Origin: Cordylochernes scorpioides
Lineage: Eukaryota > Arthropoda > Arachnida > Pseudoscorpiones > Chernetidae
Direction: 5' to 3'
Length of the DNA stretch: 64,000 nt
Assembly (NCBI GenBank): GCA_030710605.1
Contig: CP092876.1
Location: forward strand, 91,264,890-91,328,889
Positions 9,440 to 20,484 of this stretch are shown here, one piece after another (positions within the stretch are counted from its first letter, which is position 1; every line of letters starts with the position of its first letter). The notes under the pieces were generated by a model, which did no database searches, was not told the DNA's origin, and saw nothing but the letters and a program-made list of their open reading frames with translations. Position numbers and translations under genes: made by a program.

Positions 9440-11597
9440 TCCAAAGCTATAGGAAATGTAAAAATCAAAACAAAAGAAGAAAATTTACTTATCCTCAAAG
9501 ATGTACTATTTGTTCCACAAATCAAAGGAAATTTGTTGTCTGTAGGAAAATTAGTACAAGACTACCAAAGAATAATTTTTAGCAAAGACAAATGTACTAT
9601 AATAGATTTCAAGGATCAAGTCATATTGGAAGCTCCAAAAAAGCTCCAAAAAAGCTCCATTTTTATATAATAAACTCCTCTGATTCAAGGGATGAAGAAG
9701 ATAAAGTCTTCAAAGTTAATTGGGATATTTGGCATAAAAGATTGGGCCACCCTAATGAAAATTACATGACTATAATGAAAAACAAAAACTTAGTATACAA
9801 ATTTGATTGCATATCTAAAGGAGACTTAAATGATTGCATTACATGTATTAAATCTACAACAACAACAACAAAAAACCTTTATTAAGACACTATTGTCTTA
9901 CAAGGGGATTCCCCATAACGGTTATATATGTACATGAGTGAGGAGGAAAAGCAATTTAGAGGGGAGGGGGAGCAATCAGCCATTGTATGTGGAGTTGAGC
10001 ACTTCTTCTCTCATTTTATCAATTGCCTTGAAAAATTTAAAATATTTATAAACAAATGTTTTATCCAGCAGGAGAGAAGTAAAGATTTTATATACATGTT
10101 GTTCATTGTAGTGAGTTAGCTCCGAAAGTTCGCGAATTTCCATTCTCTTTCCATGTAGGAATGGGCAATGGAATAGATAGTGGACCAAATTGTCTTGGAT
10201 GCCAACATTGCAGAAGTAGCAATTTAAAGGGTCGCTGTTCCAAAATCCCGTGATATCCTCGCGGAAAAGTAACCATAGAATCCTTTGACGGGCTATAAAT
10301 CGTTTGATTTTCAAAGGGAGATTAGATAGTAAGTAGTCCTCCGTCATAAAGGAGCTACTTAGAAATTGGTAGTGAATAAAATGAGTTGAGTTTTGTATCT
10401 TAGCTCGGTCAAATTGGAGTATCTGGTCCACTGTGGTTTGAATAATTCTAGGCATTTCTCCTCGCACAACCATATAATCTTCACAGTTCTTAAGAAAAGA
10501 AAAACCCCTAGAGTCAATGATGCTATTCAAGTTATGAATAAAATTGTTTCCCGCTTTTCCCACAATTGAAACTTTCCAGAGCTGGGACAAGCAAAGATAG
10601 GGTAATCTTGTCCTGTCCATTTTTAAGATCCGTATCCAGAACTTTAGAATCAATTTCGTAATGTTTAATTCAAGGGACATCCTTCCGGTTTCTGTTCGTA
10701 AGATGTAGCCCGGAGTATATCTGGGAAGGTCAAGAAATCGCCGTAGGAAAATATCCTGGATCTGGTTTACAACTCCTATCTGATTTGTCGCCCACAGGGG
10801 GGCCGAGTATAACAACGTGGATAAAACTATGGAGTCAAGTAGTTTCATCACTGCTCAGAACGATTTGGTTCTTGACTTAGATAGTATTCTCCATACTGCG
10901 TTTGTAGCAACCAATGCTTTGCTTTTAAAGTGCTGCGCCACGTAAGCAGTTGGATTGTATTAAATCTAAATACTCAAGAAAACCTTTTAAAAGAATTGAA
11001 AAAATTCAAACCTCACAATCATTAGAACTTTTGCATATTGATTTAATTGGGCCCATAGAAGAGGAATCTATTGGTAAAGCAAGATTTATTCTTACTATAG
11101 TAGATGACTATTCAAGGAAATTATTCACTAGATTCTTAAAATCAAAATCAGAAACTCAAGAAATACTTAAAGAATTTATAGAATATATAGAGAACACCAC
11201 CAATAAAAGGATTAAAAAATTCAGGAGTGATAATGGTACTGAATTCAACAACCAAGAATTGGAATCCTATCTGAAAAGGAAAGGAATAGAACATCAAAGA
11301 ACTACCTTTTTTTCCCCTGCTCAAAATGGAAGATGTGAAAGAGCTAACAGAAGCCTAATAGAAGGAACAAGAGCCCTATTAATAGAATCTGGATTACCAA
11401 TAAAATTTTGGGCTGAAGCTATGAATACCTATACATACCTTAAAAACAGAACTCCTTCTTACCATAATACTAACAAGACTCCAGAAGAAATGTTAACTGG
11501 AAAAAAACCTACAGTCTCTCACTTAAAGGTTTTTGGTTGCAAAGTAGAATTCTGGACACCTAAACATAAAAGATCTAAATTTAAAAAAATTACTTGA
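9440..11597 (+). pseudogene. Copia integrase, split by a LINE
   Basis: The HHCC zinc-binding domain is visible as WHKRLGHPNENYM (about 9,727-9,765) and CITC (9,838-9,849), in a frame shifted relative to the protease. The LINE interrupts it right after this. The catalytic core resumes at 10,969: the first Asp in LLHIDLIGPI, the second in FRSDNGTEFNN, and Glu in QNGRCERANRSL. A TGA at 11,595 ends the open stretch; the following codons (GIFVGYSS) continue the family sequence. Confidence 0.9.
9857..10955 (-). mobile_element. 5'-truncated LINE inserted in the copia integrase
   Basis: An intact frame on - (10,851-9,976, 291 residues) is the C-terminal tail of a non-LTR retrotransposon ORF2. It reads LLYSAPLWA near its start and has a CCHC-like knuckle CYFCNVGIQDNLVHYLFHC near residue 215. 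There is no RT domain, so the copy is 5' truncated. The 3' end carries AATAAA and a (TTG)n tail. The insertion is framed by a 13-bp target duplication, TGTATTAAATCTA, at 9,844-9,856 and 10,956-10,968; without LINE and one repeat the copia frame joins cleanly. Confidence 0.92.
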
Positions 11598-11609
11598 ACA
11601 GGTATTTTT

Positions 11610-12789
11610 GTGGGATATTCTTCATGCAGAAAAGCATATAGAATTTGCAACCCAGAAAATTTTACAATTACAGAAACAAGAGATGTTGCCTTTTTAGAAA
11701 ATCAAAAAGGTGCAGAACTATTAACTTCTAATGAACAAGACAGCACAGATTACTCAATCATCAAGATAGATGGACCTGCAGAAGAAGAAACAAATTCATC
11801 ATCAGGAGATGAAGAATCCTCTGTTGAAATTCAGAATCCAGCATCAAATACAAGATACAACTTTAGACACACACATAGACCAGGCTTCTATTATGAACCA
11901 AGTTTGAGTGAAGAAGAATATGGAGAAAATTCAATTATTCAAGCCCCAAATGATACTCTATTAATGACTCAGTATCAAAATCATATACCAAAAACTTATG
12001 AATGCCCACAAGCAAGTAAATGGACAGAAGCCATGAAAAAAGAAATAAATTATTTATCAGAACACCATGTATGGGATATTGAACCACTTCCTAAAGGAAC
12101 AAAACCAATCAAAAGCAAATGGATTTTTACCATTAAAAATGACCCCATAATAGGAAAAAGATACAAAGCCAGATTGGTTGCAGCTGGTTATTCTCAAAAA
12201 TATGGAATTGACTACTATAAAACATTTTCACCAGTTATAAGTTCTGATACACTCAGAAAATTACTTTGTTATGCTGCAATGCAAAATTATGATTTTAAAA
12301 ATTATGATATTGAAACAGCATATTTGTATGGTGTGTGACCTCCAAGAAGAACAATATATGTTACAACCTGAAGGTTTTGAAATGGGTGATAAAAACAAGG
12401 TTTGCAAGCTCAAAAAGGCAATATATGGTCTTCATCAATCAGCCAAAGTATTTTATGACACCCTCAAAAGTCATCTTTTAGATGAAGGTTTTAAAATTCT
12501 AACCTCAGATAAATGTGTATTTATATATGAGAAGAACAATTCTAAGATAATTCTGGGAATATATGTGGATGATATTCTAGCCATATATTCAGATTCAAAT
12601 ATACTAAATCAAGCCATATCAAAAATAGAAAATAAATTCATACTCAAGGAAAATACTAAAAATACCAATTTGCTAGGAATGGAAATATACAAAGAAAATG
12701 ACAAAATATTCATTAACCAGAATTCTTATATTAAAAATATCTTAATAAAATTTGAAATGGAAAACTGCAAAACTAAGTCAACACCTTAA
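11610..12789 (+). pseudogene. Copia reverse transcriptase
   Basis: The linker is acidic and Ser-rich (about 11,700-11,960). RT begins SKWTEAMKKEINYLSEHHVW and includes KARLVAAGYSQKYGIDY. A frameshift near 12,335 is followed by CKLKKAIYGLHQSAKVFYD and the active site IYVDDILAI (about 12,560-12,586). A TAA after KSTP ends it at 12,789, while RT-connection sequence continues. Confidence 0.9.
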
Positions 12790-13504
12790 GATGTAAATAT
12801 TGATTTTTCACAATATGAAAACTCCAAGAAATGTGATCCAAAAAAATACCAAGAAATCCTAGGAAATTTGCTGTTTATAAGTGTAAAGACAAGCCCTGAC
12901 CTATCTTTTCCTCTGACACAGCTTTCAAAATATTCACAGGATCCTAGAGAAATTCCTTTTAATGCATTAAAAGGAATTTTTGGATACTTGAAAAAAAACT
13001 ATTAACTTTGCTTTATGTTACAATAAAGGTAATACCCAACTTACAGGATTTTCTGATGCTAGCTGGAGAGATGGTAAGTGCAAAAAGAAATCAGTTACTG
13101 GATATTTGTTTACTGTTGGAGACAATTTGATATCTTGGAACTCTAAATTTCAAGCACAACCTTCACTTTCTACTTGCGATAGTGAATTACAAGCATTGTT
13201 AAGTTGCTATAAGAAGTCAATCCATTTACAATACATTATTGAGGAACTATTTCAATTAGAAAATGGCTATCAACCCACTAAAATATGCTGTGACAATATT
13301 TCAGCTATAAAACTTTGTACAAATTTTAATATATCTGCTAATTCAGCACATATGATCAGAGCTATTTCTTACTTACATGAACAAATTATTTCAAATAATT
13401 TCATTTTAGAATATATACAATCTGAAAATAATCTTTCTGATATTTTAACTAAAGCTTTAACTAAAAATAAGTTGTCTAATGCTCTAGAATGTCTGGGATT
13501 TTGA
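12790..13504 (+). pseudogene. Copia RNase H
   Basis: After a frameshifted connection (PDLSFPLTQLSKYS, 12,897 on) the RNase H frame reads SWNSKFQAQPSLSTCDSE, CDNISAIKL and ILTKALTKNKL, standard copia C-terminal motifs. It ends with TGA at 13,502-13,504. Confidence 0.88.
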
Positions 13505-13819
13505 TTTTGACTGGACTTTGAAATATGTTTTTAGCTTATAAATGTTTAAATTCTAGATATATATTTAAACAGTACAATTTGTGTGATAATATTGCCATAT
13601 TATTTTTATAATTCAAAGGGACTAATATAAATATGTAATGTTATATATATATATTTTATATATTTAATTTTGTAAACAAATAAAATGGCGGTTGTTTCAA
13701 TTAGCTGTAACATTTCCTGGACTTGTCCCGCCATCTTTCGGAGTCTATTGAAACTGTTTTGAAATATGTATATAATTTGATAATCGATCATCATTTTTGT
13801 GTCATTTACTGGGGGCAAT

Positions 13820-13821
13820 TG

Positions 13822-13897
<76 letters not shown>

Positions 13898-14264
13898 ACA
13901 AAACTATGTAAATCCAAAAGATTTGTTCAAGTTGAAGATGCAGTCGTCTTGAATTTAATTAAAAAGAGAAAATCAGTCTCAAGAAGTTTATTTATGAACT
14001 CTTTGAGTAAAAAGAATATATTAAATTTAAGTAAATATAGAGTTTTAACAATTAATTCTATATCACTATTTACATATTTATATAAAATTAAATCTAACTT
14101 ACCTAACCTTACCTAAAAAACAAAACAATTTATTTATATTTAAAGTGGCGCCATCTAGTGGCCAAGAATAACAGAGTTATTTGAGACAGATTATTAAAAT
14201 AAAATAATATTTACATGCATTTATATCTATGACATTTCTATTAATTATTTTTTTTTAAATATAT

Positions 14265-14307
<43 letters not shown>

Positions 14308-14467
14308 ACCAAAAATGATTTGACAACTCTGTATTTTGTTCTTCTAACTCGTAACTTGTAAACAAGAAGTTTATAATATTTTTTGTTCTTTCCTGTTTTT
14401 AAATTGGATCTTAAATAAAATAATGATATAAAAAGGGTTTATCTTTTTAATTCAACCCAAATTAACA
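13820..14467 (+). repeat. Copia right LTR, expanded by (TA)n and an insertion
   Basis: The LTR begins at 13,820 after the short purine run TGGGGG. Its TA tract has grown to about 70 bases (13,824-13,894). Then comes about 370 bases not found in the left LTR, then a second (TA)n (14,270-14,302), and the rest of the LTR from 'gaccaaaaatgatttgac'. The extra sequence contains 'taccttacctaa'-like blocks but no ORF of note; it is probably a small transposon or microsatellite-mediated insertion. Confidence 0.75.
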
Positions 14468-14468
14468 A

Positions 14469-16637
14469 AGAATATGCTTGGAAATCTGAGATGGCAAATT
14501 TGTTTGTTTTATCTGGATGATTTTATCATATATAGCCCGGATTTTCCAACGCACCTAAAAGACTCGAAGCTGTTTTTAGATGTTTTCGTGAATCTAATTT
14601 AAGTTTAAACAACAAAAAATGCCGATTTGCTTTTGAATAATTGGAGATTCTCGGCTATATAACGAGCAAACATGGTATAGAACCCGCGGAACAAAACATC
14701 AAAGCTGTCAGAAATTTTCCTCGGCCCACAAAGGTCAAAGAAGTACAATCCTTTTTGAGAATGTGCTCATATTATAGAAAATTTATCAAAGATTTCTCAA
14801 AAATTGCTGACCCTTTGACCATCCTTATTTTAAAAAGGTGTATCATTTACCTGGACAGAAAGGCAAAAGGAAGCGTTTCAAACCCTAAAAACAGCCCTAA
14901 TAAGTCCACCAATTTTAGGTCACTTCAATCCAAATGCGCCTACTTATATTCATACTGATGCGTCCAACATCGGCATAGGTACATCACTTGTCCAAGACAT
15001 CGGTGGTGGAGTGAAGGTGATCTCATATTTGAGTCGTACCCTAAGTAAAGCAGCGCAAAATTATTCAACCACTGAAAAAGAATGTCTGGCCGTTGTCTGG
15101 TCAATGTCAAAATTACGGCCCCACCTTTATGGAAGACACTTTAAAATAGTAAAAGACCATCACACCTTATGCTGGCTCAAAAACTTGAAGAATCCAACAG
15201 GTCGATTGGCAAGATGGGCATTGAAAATTCAAGAATATGACTTCGATATAATACATAAATCAGGAAAGAAGCATCTGGACGCTGATGGCTTATCTAGGGG
15301 ACCCTTACCAGAAACTGATTGGGATGAGGATTTTGAAAGGCTATTTTTAAATCTAATAACAGACGAAGAGGATAAGTTTATCGAAAGTGTTAAGAAAACC
15401 CTTAATGGAAGCAGGCGATCAATTTCGCAAAACTTTAAAGAAGAAGATGGATGCCTCTTTAAGAAAAACCCGAACCCTGAAGGCAGGGCGTGGTTGCTTG
15501 TGGTTCCAGAGAAGAAAAATAGAGAAATTATGAAAGAATATCTCAATAATATATCGAATGGCCATCTGGGTGTCGCCAGAACCATTTACCGAATAAAGAG
15601 TAAATACTTTTGGCCATCCATGCTAAAGGATGTCTCAGAATTCGTTAAGACGTGTCACCTTTGCCAAAGTAGGAAAGGCTCAACCCAATCACCTTCTGGA
15701 CTACTACAGCTCATTCCCCCAGCCAACCTTCCTTTCGAAAAAAAATGGAATTGACTTTGTTGGTCCATTGCCATCTACGAAAAACAGGAAAAAAAGGATA
15801 ATCGTGCTGACGGACTACTACACTAGATATGCAGAAACAAGAGCAGTCTCGGAAGCAAGAGTGAAAGAAATTTCTAGTAGAGGATATTTTTCTCTGGCAA
15901 GGAGCCCCACAATTCTTATTAGTGACAGGGGCTCTCAATTTACCAGTAATTTAATGAAAGAGGTGATGAAAATGTGCAAGATTAAACATTGCTTCACAAC
16001 GAGCTATCATTCCCAGACTAATGGATTGACAGAGCGGTTAAATAGAACATTGATTAATATGCTCAGTATGTATGTGAACACTGATCAGAAGAATTGGGAC
16101 GAAATACTCCCATTTATCACTCACGTTTACGATACTATAATTCAGGAAACCACAGGATATTCTCCCTTTTTCCTTATGTTTGGAAGAGAACCCATGTCTC
16201 TTTTGGACAACAGGAATATCTCGGTGGACATTGACAAGGATGATTATGATGAATACATAAAACATCACTTAGACAAAATAGACAGAACAAAAAATTTAGT
16301 TTTTAACACCACAATAAAGACTAGAGAAAGAATGAAAAAGAACTATGACGAGAAACACATGGAAAGAAGCTATGAACCAGGAGAATTAGTAGCATTTTGG
16401 ACACCAATTAGGAAAATAGGAAAGTGTGAGAAACTTCTGAGAAAATATTTTGGTCCATATAGAATATTAAAGAAGATGTCTAGCGTTAATTATCTAATAG
16501 AACCGAAAGATAATCCGGGCCAAGACCCTCTGATAGTTCATGTTTCAAGAATCAAGCCTTATTATGATAGAATGGATGAGGTCATTCACGAGGACGTGAC
16601 AACCTCTGGAGAGGGGGAAGTGTTACGTCAATTTTAA
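14469..16637 (+). pseudogene. Gypsy 1 pol, C-terminal half: RT active site, RNase H, integrase
   Basis: RT resumes with the active site FYLDDFIIYS near 14,508-14,537 and YITSKHGIEPAEQNIKAV. After a frame change comes RNase H (15,011 on; SYLSRTLSKAAQNYSTTEKE, HHTLCWLKNL, KHLDADGLSR). The integrase zinc-binding part is GHLGVARTIYRIKSKYFWP with CHLC. A frameshift near 15,745 leads to the core: IDFVGPLPST, LISDRGSQFTS and NGLTERLNRTL supply the D, D and E. The C-terminal part ends with VHVSRIKPYYDRMDEV and a stop at 16,635. The frameshifts make it non-functional. Confidence 0.92.
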
Positions 16638-16989
16638 TGCGCCTTACATTTATTCAAAATATTCTATGATATTTAATATTTATTTAAAACAGAATATTTA
16701 GATTATCATCATTCCTTTTTATAGTTTCATTCCTTTTGTAATATTTATTATACATATATCTTGATTGGTTATTGGAGCGAGAGAGGACCTAGAGGGAGAC
16801 TGCGGATCACGACCTACGAGGAAGACCACGAATAAATAAAAATAATAACTTTGAAAGGTAATTTATTTTTATTTACTTTTATTTATTTGCTTTGAATATG
16901 GAAACCCGCTAAGGAAACGTGTATAACACCAAGAAGGAAGAAACCAAGGCGGACGACCCTGCAAAGCTGCAACTTGGTGCAACAATATA
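16621..16989 (+). repeat. Gypsy 1 right LTR followed by a stub of a second gag
   Basis: The right LTR is followed, without a break, by leader sequence and a gag start (ATGGAAACCCGC at 16,899, then an in-frame TAA) that copies 7,084-7,175 and stops at 16,989. A normal insertion ends with the LTR, so this is the beginning of a second, tandem element that is broken off. Confidence 0.8.
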
Positions 16990-17980
16990 AGGTTGATAAG
17001 TAATTAACTGTACTCTATATAAATACAAAATAAAATATTATATTTGAATAATGTTCAGGCGCTTTAGATATGTGATCAATAAATATTGAAACTTCATACT
17101 CCTCCAGTTATAGAAGCGCAAAAGAGGACAGCAAAGAAAGAGAGAGCCAGAAAAACCAGCTTGTTCATCTGTTACAGAAAATTAATATTGGGCAATTTTT
17201 ATTGTCCAAATAGAATATGTTTATAGATATGATTTACTCAAATTAAAACAAATTGTAAATCCTTTCGACACAATTTTACCAGTCTAACCAACCACACCAC
17301 TAAAAGCCAGGTCCTCCCCATGCATCGCAGTAAGATCAGCAAGATTTTTTTTTCTAAAAAAGGGGAAAATAGCGATACTAATCATTTCATTCAATCACTA
17401 TACACTTGTGGGATGGTTGCGTGATGTGTTGGTGTGGCTTGTGGAAAGGATGCTGATAAAATTATAATTTAAATTAATTTATTTAAAGCCAAAAATATAT
17501 AAGAGAAAAGAAGTAACGGTTGAAGTAACGGCAGTTGGGAGCAGGCCTTTTTGTTTACCACGCCAGTGGCTAGAAAGTTCCGGATGACGCCCACGCATGC
17601 GTAGTGACGAGTTCTCCCAGCACGTGCTTGCCGAGACATAGTGAGGCCGCCACTTTATTGCCCGTAGTAAGTGTATTGAAACTTTGTCCCAGTTCGCGCT
17701 CGCTGAAGCAAAGTCTGGTCGCCACACACTCATAGAAAAAAATGCATAAGGAAGTGTAAAGTGTTTTTTGAAAGAGACAGGCAATATTGTTCACACTTGG
17801 TTATCTAGTGTGTCTCCAATAAAGTTCTCTGCATATTAAATATCCTTCATCAAATATCCTTCTGATATACATGCTTAAAAACAAATTCTCATGTTTTGTC
17901 CATTAGTGTAGATAGGACGCTTTGCCTCATACTAAGAACATAGTAAATTTTCATTTCATAAGAGAATAGAAATATATAAT
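16990..17980. other. No gene; dispersed repeat pieces and a GC-richer patch
   Basis: 17,411-17,475 ('gatgtgttggtgtggcttgt') recurs at 22,314-22,372. 17,500-17,730 is richer in GC ('cacgcatgcgtag') and gives only short chance ORFs on -. 17,765-17,960 resembles 5,940-6,160. No coding is recognised. Confidence 0.45.
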
Positions 17981-18826
17981 ACTAGCGGATGTACCCGGCT
18001 TCGCCCGGTTTTTATCCGAGTAAAGGTTTGTCTAACGAACATTTGTTAAAACAATTCTAGAAAACATCCAATCCCTACTGAATCTATACTTGTCAAGATA
18101 ACTTTATGTTGATTATCTGCTCCACCTAGCTGTACCCGTTCAAACGTTGCTGTCTTTGAACAAAAAGGGAGTTTTAATACCTAAATAATAATTTATTAAT
18201 GATCAAATGTATACAATACATCAAAATGAAAATTAACAATAAAATTATCCCTACATAAATGTCATTTGAATATAACATATGTAAAAAATAATAATTATTA
18301 GAGTACAAACATTAAGACAGACATCCAATTTTATATATATATAGATAATTCTTGTCTCAAATAAATTGCTGTTTCATCCTGAATTTTGTCTTTCCTAATT
18401 TTATACATTACAAAATCATCATTTTATCTATTCTCCCAATATATATGTTGTAGATAAAGGATAAAACTAACTTTGACTTGTGCGCAATTAATAGGTAGAA
18501 AATCTTACTTTTGACATTATTTAAGATAATAAACTTAGTGATAATAAAACTTATAGATAAAAAACCTTGTTGGTAATCAAACTTATAGTTATAAAACTCG
18601 TTATTTCCGTCGCAATGGGGGCGCTGCTTGCGAGTTAAATCTACAAATCTGCAAATAACTCTAAGGATATTCAAGATATTCAAGAAATTATTTTTCAAAA
18701 ACCTTCCCGGGGATATACCTAATAATATCCCAAAATTTCACGGCGATTGGATGTATGGTTTTTGAATCTATAGAGTACAAAAATACAGACATACAGACAT
18801 TCAATTTTATATGTACTGTATATAGA
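17981..18826. repeat. CCCGGCTTCGCCCGG-type interspersed repeat, two adjoining parts
   Basis: Starts 'actagcggatgtacccggct'. The first part ends 'ccaattttatatatatatag' at about 18,350. The second part carries 'gggggcgctgcttgcgag', 'tatcccaaaatttcacgg' and the tail 'acagacattcaattttat'. The same modules recur at 22,379, 24,309, 28,441/33,070 and, inverted, 33,531-34,675. No ORF is present. The 3' tail style suggests an RTE-derived SINE-like family; that is inference. Confidence 0.7.
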
Positions 18827-19199
18827 TTTCATTTAAAATATAACATAACAAAATCCTCATAAAAGTGATGTGATGATAAAAAGTGATATATAAACTATAA
18901 GGAAATAGTAGTGAGAGAATTTTATAGTTCTTGATATCCTTTCAACTTTACAAAAACAGTAATTAGAAAAAATAACTGAGATTTATCGTTAACTCCTCTA
19001 CTAGATAATCGTGATTGATCATTATGGGGATATCGTTACAAGCTGGCAATAAGAGAGGATAATCAGTAACAAACCGGGTCTCAATAAAAGCTTTGTTTGT
19101 GTTTTTACCTTCTCTCCTGGAACATATCGAGCATTTACTTACTTACAACTTCTCTATATTACACGTCAGTATAATACAGGATATAGTTTTAGCCATAAA
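18827..19199. other. No gene seen
   Basis: AT-rich. Nothing recognised. Confidence 0.5.
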
Positions 19200-19615
19200 T
19201 TGACACCTGAGTTAGAGAAGAACTGAGAGTAGAATGTAGTGGAACAAGTAGAAGAGAGGAGAATATGTGGAAAAGCCAATTGAAAGAACTGAGAGGAAAA
19301 TTTGGAGAAGCCAGTTGAATTAATGAAGGAAAATGTAGAGAAGTCAGTAATGGAGAGAGTAAAATATATAGAATTAAGTAGAATACCTGAGAGTTGAAGG
19401 TGGAGAAGCCAGTAAAATAGAAGTTAAATGTGAAGAAGCCAGTGGAAAGAGTAAAATGTGGAGAGTTATTTGAATAACTGTGAGTAAAATGTGGAGAAGT
19501 CAATAGTAGAGAGAATAAAATGTGGAGAAGTGAGTATAAGAGAGAATAAAATGTGGAGAGGCCTGTATAAGAGAGAGCATGATGTGGAAAAGCCATATTA
19601 GAGAGGAAGGGGAAC
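19200..19615. repeat. Diverged purine-rich minisatellite
   Basis: More than ten irregular copies of a unit of about 25-36 bp resembling 'aaaatgtggagaagccagt'. The purine bias opens a pseudo-ORF on - (Ser/Leu/Phe-rich), which I do not regard as a protein. Confidence 0.75.
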
Positions 19616-19707
19616 CAGAGCAGTTTACTTTGAAGAGAGTTTTGTGTAAGTAAAGATTCAACGTCATATTTTATATATCTAGGACTTTTTATTTCAAATT
19701 ATATATA

Positions 19708-20155
19708 TGTCGTAAACCCGGGTAAGACAACAAGTGAGTTGGAAGCAGTCGGGGTTGAGTGGCAAGGCGTGCAGAGTGGGAAGTCCGCACGGGACAGTAA
19801 GGACAAAGTTTGGGATCAAAAACGCTCTCCTAGTACGTCTCACGTGGCACCAGGACCAGGGGGAAAGTTGAGGATTAACTGAGGAAAGCTTGGCGTCCTG
19901 CATGAAGCCTTGGAAGCAGAGAAGAGCTAAAACGGCAGCCACGAGGGCCGCCGTGAGATGACAACTGCCTAGAACTGAGCGGGGCTGTCCGGAAATATCC
20001 ACCATAACCTAACTAAATGTCAACATCTGGACCAACGCCCCTTCTTTCCCTCTCTGGATCCCCCAGGTGTCCAGTGGCAAGCTGGTGTCACTTAGAGACG
20101 ACTAGAAAAGACGTCATATTTTATTACTTACATATCACATTGTTTAAATTACGAT
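19708..20155 (-). repeat. LTR-like direct repeat, left copy
   Basis: About 450 bases beginning TGTCGTAAACCCGGGTAAG and ending 'tttaaattacgata' are repeated at 25,807-26,258 in the same orientation with modest divergence. Composition is much richer in GC than the surroundings. Read on -, the repeat ends in ...TTTACGACA, an acceptable LTR end. No purine tract or primer site was confirmed. Confidence 0.55.
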
Positions 20156-20159
20156 AGAA

Positions 20160-20484
20160 TGTGCCCCCGGTGAGAAAGCTTTGATTAGGGGAGTGAAAAA
20201 AATGGAGCGAAAAGCTAGCAAACCTATTAAATTTTAAATAATTTGGGGCACAAATTAGTTTCTAGAATAAAAATAAAGATAAAGGGGAGTAGTGGTCACC
20301 CACTGATATAATATTATAAAACTACAAAAATATATATATAAGGAGTACATAGGAAGGATACATTTAAAGTAAGCACACACAATAGCGAGGGAAAATATTT
20401 GGAGAAGGATACGAGGAGAAGTAGAGATGATAAAAGTAATATAAAATATAAAAGAAAATTGACATAAGCAATAAGTTAGGCAGT
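20160..20484. other. No gene seen
   Basis: Interior next to the LTR-like repeat. It includes 'gtgcccccggtgag'. No ORF of note. Confidence 0.4.

Larger units (their letters stand above)
8105..14467 (+). mobile_element. Ty1/copia retrotransposon, defective, inserted in gypsy 1
   Basis: It is bounded by LTRs that start TGTGAATATATATAT and end AAATTAACA. The target sequence AGAAT occurs at 8,100-8,104 and again at 14,469-14,473, consistent with a 5-bp duplication with one extra A on the right. Domain order is gag, zinc knuckle, protease, integrase, RT, RNase H, which is the copia order. Three or more in-frame stops, two frameshifts and a LINE insertion (9,857-10,955) show it is inactive. Confidence 0.92.
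6807..16989 (+). mobile_element. Ty3/gypsy retrotransposon 1, defective and interrupted by a copia element
   Basis: The left LTR starts at 6,807 (TGTTGCATC) and the right LTR at 16,621 (TGTTACGTC). A purine tract, GGAGAGGGGGAAG (16,608-16,620), stands directly before the right LTR, as expected. Between them lie gag, RT, RNase H and integrase remnants in that order. The copia element at 8,105-14,467 splits the RT. Frameshifts, stops and a deletion that removes the gag zinc knuckle and protease (junction near 7,563) make it inactive. A related element at 35.3-37.4 kb keeps the parts missing here. Confidence 0.9.

Noticed and set aside
13606..14116. ORFs with long Tyr-Ile runs on both strands
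   Set aside because: Translation of the (TA)n microsatellite in the copia LTR.
19189..19596. - ORF of 135 codons rich in Ser, Leu, Phe
   Set aside because: By-product of the purine-rich minisatellite.
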